NCBI GenBank assembly: GCA_000499405.2 | Contig: HG738138.1 | Location: forward strand, 19,197,753 to 19,261,752 | Source of the DNA: Onchocerca volvulus | Lineage: Eukaryota; Nematoda; Chromadorea; Rhabditida; Onchocercidae | Reading direction: 5' to 3' | DNA length: 64,000 nt | Shown: piece after piece, positions 61,192 to 64,000 of the stretch | Layout of the letters: the number at the start of each line of letters is the position of its first letter | How positions within the stretch are numbered: the stretch's first letter is position 1 | The notes under the pieces: model-generated | What the model saw: only the letters and a program-made list of their open reading frames with translations | What the model was told of the DNA's origin: nothing | Database searches by the model: none | Translations under genes and position numbers: made by a program

Positions 61192-63612
61192 ATGAGCATC
61201 AGCGTGGGTGATGATAGCTCCAATCGCTCACTAATAGCTAATCGTCATTCGCAATGGAAGAATCAGAAAATCTTTATCGACCGGATATATCAAGTAAGTA
61301 TCACTAATCATCACTTATTCCATATCTCGCTATCTCATCAACCCTATATGTCTTTGCATCATTATGTTGCCATAGATGGCATCTGTTACACGGTTTTTCC
61401 TCAAGGAATTAGGTCTTCGGAAACTTTTATTACATCCAAATGGAATCAAGAGTCGGTAAGGTGTATTCTCCTGTCATTGTCTCTGATTATTGATTGCACA
61501 GATAAATGCTGATTAGTTACTGTTAATATTGATTATGATGCTTTCCGTTTTCAAACAGATTTTTCAAATTTTTCTGATTGTTTCAATGTAGCTCTATTAC
61601 TATTGCATGCTTTTGCAGATTTCCAACAGTTGTCATCCTGGCATCGGATTGGACCAAGCAGCTGCTGAACACATCCAAGAAATACTGATATGTTTATTTT
61701 TTGAATTGTTGGAATGTCATCCACAGACAGTCGAAGATATGGAACGAAGTATGCGTACCACTTTACCAGCAAGCATGTTCCATTGGGTTATTCAGGTTAC
61801 TCCTTTTTCTAAAGTCTTCATTATTCTTTCCATATTGCCGCTTTATAAGCTTTTTATACGAAGCTTTTGGTTGCAGTTTCAAAATACTCCTGAAGCATTA
61901 CACAGAATCCCACGAAAAAAACTTCATGATAAACGGAACGCAAACTCGAAAAGCGTAATGTCACTTTTGCATACGTTGCAACCAAAATTAAAGGTATTTC
62001 GTTTATTTCGTTTTTTTTTTTTTTTTTTTTTTTTTTTCGCAAAAAAGTCATGAATTGCTTTATTGTTACGAATAAAAACAAAAGAACTATTAAGCTATCG
62101 GCGGAGAAACATTTTCAGTTATGATTTTAATGAAAGCAAGCGTTCCAGGAATTGCTAGGTTACAAACTAGATGAGGAAGTGATGCTATATTTGCTTTCCG
62201 TTATCGAATACATTGCTGCAGACATATTAAAGGTACATTAAAGGCAACTTTATTTCTGTCCTTTCAAAATAGCTGTTATGTAATTTTCTAAATATAATTG
62301 GTTTCCGTTTCAGTGGACTGGAAATTATGTGAAAAATATAAGGAAATGTGACCCGACTATTGGTTTGCAGAATTTAAAAATTGCACTGAGTGCTGATACA
62401 GTGAGTAAAATACTATATTATGATCTATTTCTATTCTCATTATAACTGATAAATTGGGGTTTTAAGGAGGATATTATAAAATACAGGATTCTCATCTGAT
62501 AACTTTCCTCCGTAACGTATCGATTGTGTTTTATTATTTGAATAATATTTTGGTTTATAGTCTTCCATTATGCTTTGTAGTCTTTTTTGGGATCATAATT
62601 CTGATGTATTTATAGAGCTTGATGGAGCTTACAGAAATGTTGTATAATGAGGAAGAGACATCCACAACGGGAATATTACATGATAATGTTGAAGACATCG
62701 TGCAAGAAATGTCATATGAAGAGGTGCTTTTCAGGTTATTTTGAAGTTATAATGCATCTTTTATTTATATTATAATTTAATGTCATTGCTTGTAGTAGAT
62801 TGCAGTACTATTATTCTTTTTTTTTTGTGCATTCATTTGCTGTACGTACATTTGTTATCCATTAATTACTTGTCAAAAATGTATAAATTCAGGCATCACG
62901 CGATTTCAATCGTGAGGAAGCTCAATATCTTCGTGATCTTAACCTCATCATTCATGTCTTCCGGCGTCGCTTTGAGACTATCTTTAGTGATTCTGATGAG
63001 GTAATTTTCGATAAGCTTAGTATATTCGTTTGTTTTAAAACCATGTCAGGTTATGATTTTTTAGTGATGTTAGTCATTAGCTTAAACTATATTTTCAGCA
63101 TTATCTTGATGAAATATTTGGTAACATCTTGGAATTGCACGAATTAACAGTGAAAGTCCAGCGAATGTTAGAAGATGCTATTGAAATGTCGGATACCCCA
63201 TGTGTGGGAGCCGGCTTATGGGAACTAGCGGAGGCTCATGAATTTGATGTTTATATTGCTTATATGGTATTATTTTCTATAAGATAAAAATAATGATTTG
63301 TTTTCTTTTTTTAAATGCTGAAGACTTGACATTGCAGGATGTGTTTTGTTTTTCTGTATGATTTATTTTAAGGATTTATTCAAGAAGCCGTTAGCAACTG
63401 TAATAGAAAAAGTGTTGAGCGATGCAAAATATGAACAATTCTTCATGGTAAACATAATGTTCTTCCTTTTTATTATTATTTAATATTATTTTAATTTCAT
63501 GGTTAAATCTAATATTTACGCAAAATTATTATTTAACACAAAGAAGAAAATATTATGATTAAACTATCAATAAATAAGTATATTTCGGAATAAAAATTTT
63601 TTTGAGAAATTC

Positions 63613-63679
<67 letters not shown>

Positions 63680-64000
63680 CAGTTGGAAGATCGAGCACAT
63701 AGTATAACTCCTGGAGGTAAAACATTTCGACTTGCTGTTAAATATGTTCTTCCTTCTCTTCTCGAAATTCCTGTTGTTCATTTCTTTCGTTATGTTGAAT
63801 TTACAAATGTTAGTTTTCTCTTTTTTTCAAAATTCCTTGATTTGATCTTAATTTATCTAAATTTCGACCTCAATTTTCCAGTTTGATTAATCAGTTTGCG
63901 TTACTTATGCATTATATAACTAACTTTAGTTAGCATTTACTACACAATAAAGTTATTGCATACTCATCATTAATTGGTGTCAAATCATCATTTTTGCAGA
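61192..64000 (+). CDS. sos-1: Son of sevenless (Ras guanine-nucleotide exchange factor), N-terminal part
   Basis: Exons: 61192-61293, 61619-61795, 61877-61993, 62149-62232, 62314-62400, 62616-62723, 62893-63000, 63099-63266, 63373-63447, 63683-63808; all in phase 0, and a TTTGCAG at 63993-63999 opens the next exon at the window edge. The start is the first Met after TTTTAG|GTAG at 61171; an upstream exon is possible. Residues ~20-190 match the SOS histone-fold region: SQWKNQKIFIDRIYQ, PQTVEDMERSMRTTLP, QPKLKELLGYKLDEEVMLYL, IEYIAADILKWTGNYVKNIR. After a variable linker, YLRDLNLIIHVFRRRFETIF, ILELHELTVKVQRMLEDAIE and LEDRAHSITPGGKTFR are the start of the DH (Rho-GEF) domain. SOS couples receptor tyrosine kinases, through GRB2/SEM-5, to Ras. 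The PH, REM and CDC25 domains must follow beyond the window. Confidence 0.92.
62011..62037. repeat. Poly-T tract of 27 in an SOS intron
   Basis: Uninterrupted T run starting 17 bases after the donor at 61994. Confidence 0.95.
63614..63680 (+). repeat. Extreme polypyrimidine tract before an SOS exon
   Basis: T32, GAAAA, T29, C, then AG, directly in front of the exon at 63683. It forms the 3' splice-site tract of that exon. Confidence 0.95.

Noticed and set aside
61294..61512. Extension of the first SOS exon
   Set aside because: The frame stays open past the donor at 61294, but SOS homology continues directly from Q(61293) to ISNSCHPG at 61619; read-through looks accidental.

Overview
The window reads as nuclear DNA of a nematode, most likely a spirurid/filarial type. 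It is strongly AT-rich with many homopolymer tracts. Genes are split into short exons with TTTCAG-type acceptors and separated by long gene-poor stretches. The gene content fits a worm: nidogen, a ground-like (GRL) protein, nematode-style PP1 and GSK3 paralogs, and SOS. The species cannot be fixed from sequence alone.

Layout. 1-4.7 kb (+): 3' part of nidogen (EGF modules, YWTD propeller, last EGF). 8.0-9.9 kb (-): unrecognised three-exon gene. 15.1-15.8 kb (+): two candidate small secreted or Cys-rich products. 17.4-20.7 kb (-): divergent GSK3-like kinase. 22.1-24.2 kb (-): PP1-like phosphatase with an altered catalytic motif and a non-canonical intron. 26.9-31.4 kb (+): aftiphilin-like clathrin adaptor accessory protein. 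35.5-39.2 kb (-): Gremlin/DAN-type cystine-knot BMP antagonist. 43.2-45.5 kb (-): secreted Pro/Cys-rich ground-like protein. 47.0-56.3 kb (+): protein resembling mitochondrial transcription factor B2 / KsgA-family dimethylases, with a decayed SAM site. 61.2-64 kb (+): 5' part of son of sevenless (histone-fold region and start of the Rho-GEF domain), running off the window.

Mobile DNA: two short non-autonomous Helitrons (40.06-40.48 and 49.67-49.91 kb), a decayed LTR retroelement in reverse orientation (about 56.6-58.8 kb) with a readable primer-binding site, and an LTR-like fragment in a nidogen intron.

The genes do not form one pathway. Three themes stand out. Nidogen, the Gremlin-like protein and the GRL protein are extracellular. 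The PP1-like and GSK3-like genes lie on the same strand 1.4 kb apart; both are divergent paralogs of the kind nematodes often express in sperm. SOS is the Ras exchange factor. Exon borders were inferred by eye from splice dinucleotides and reading-frame continuity; most junctions agree in phase, and those that do not are flagged.
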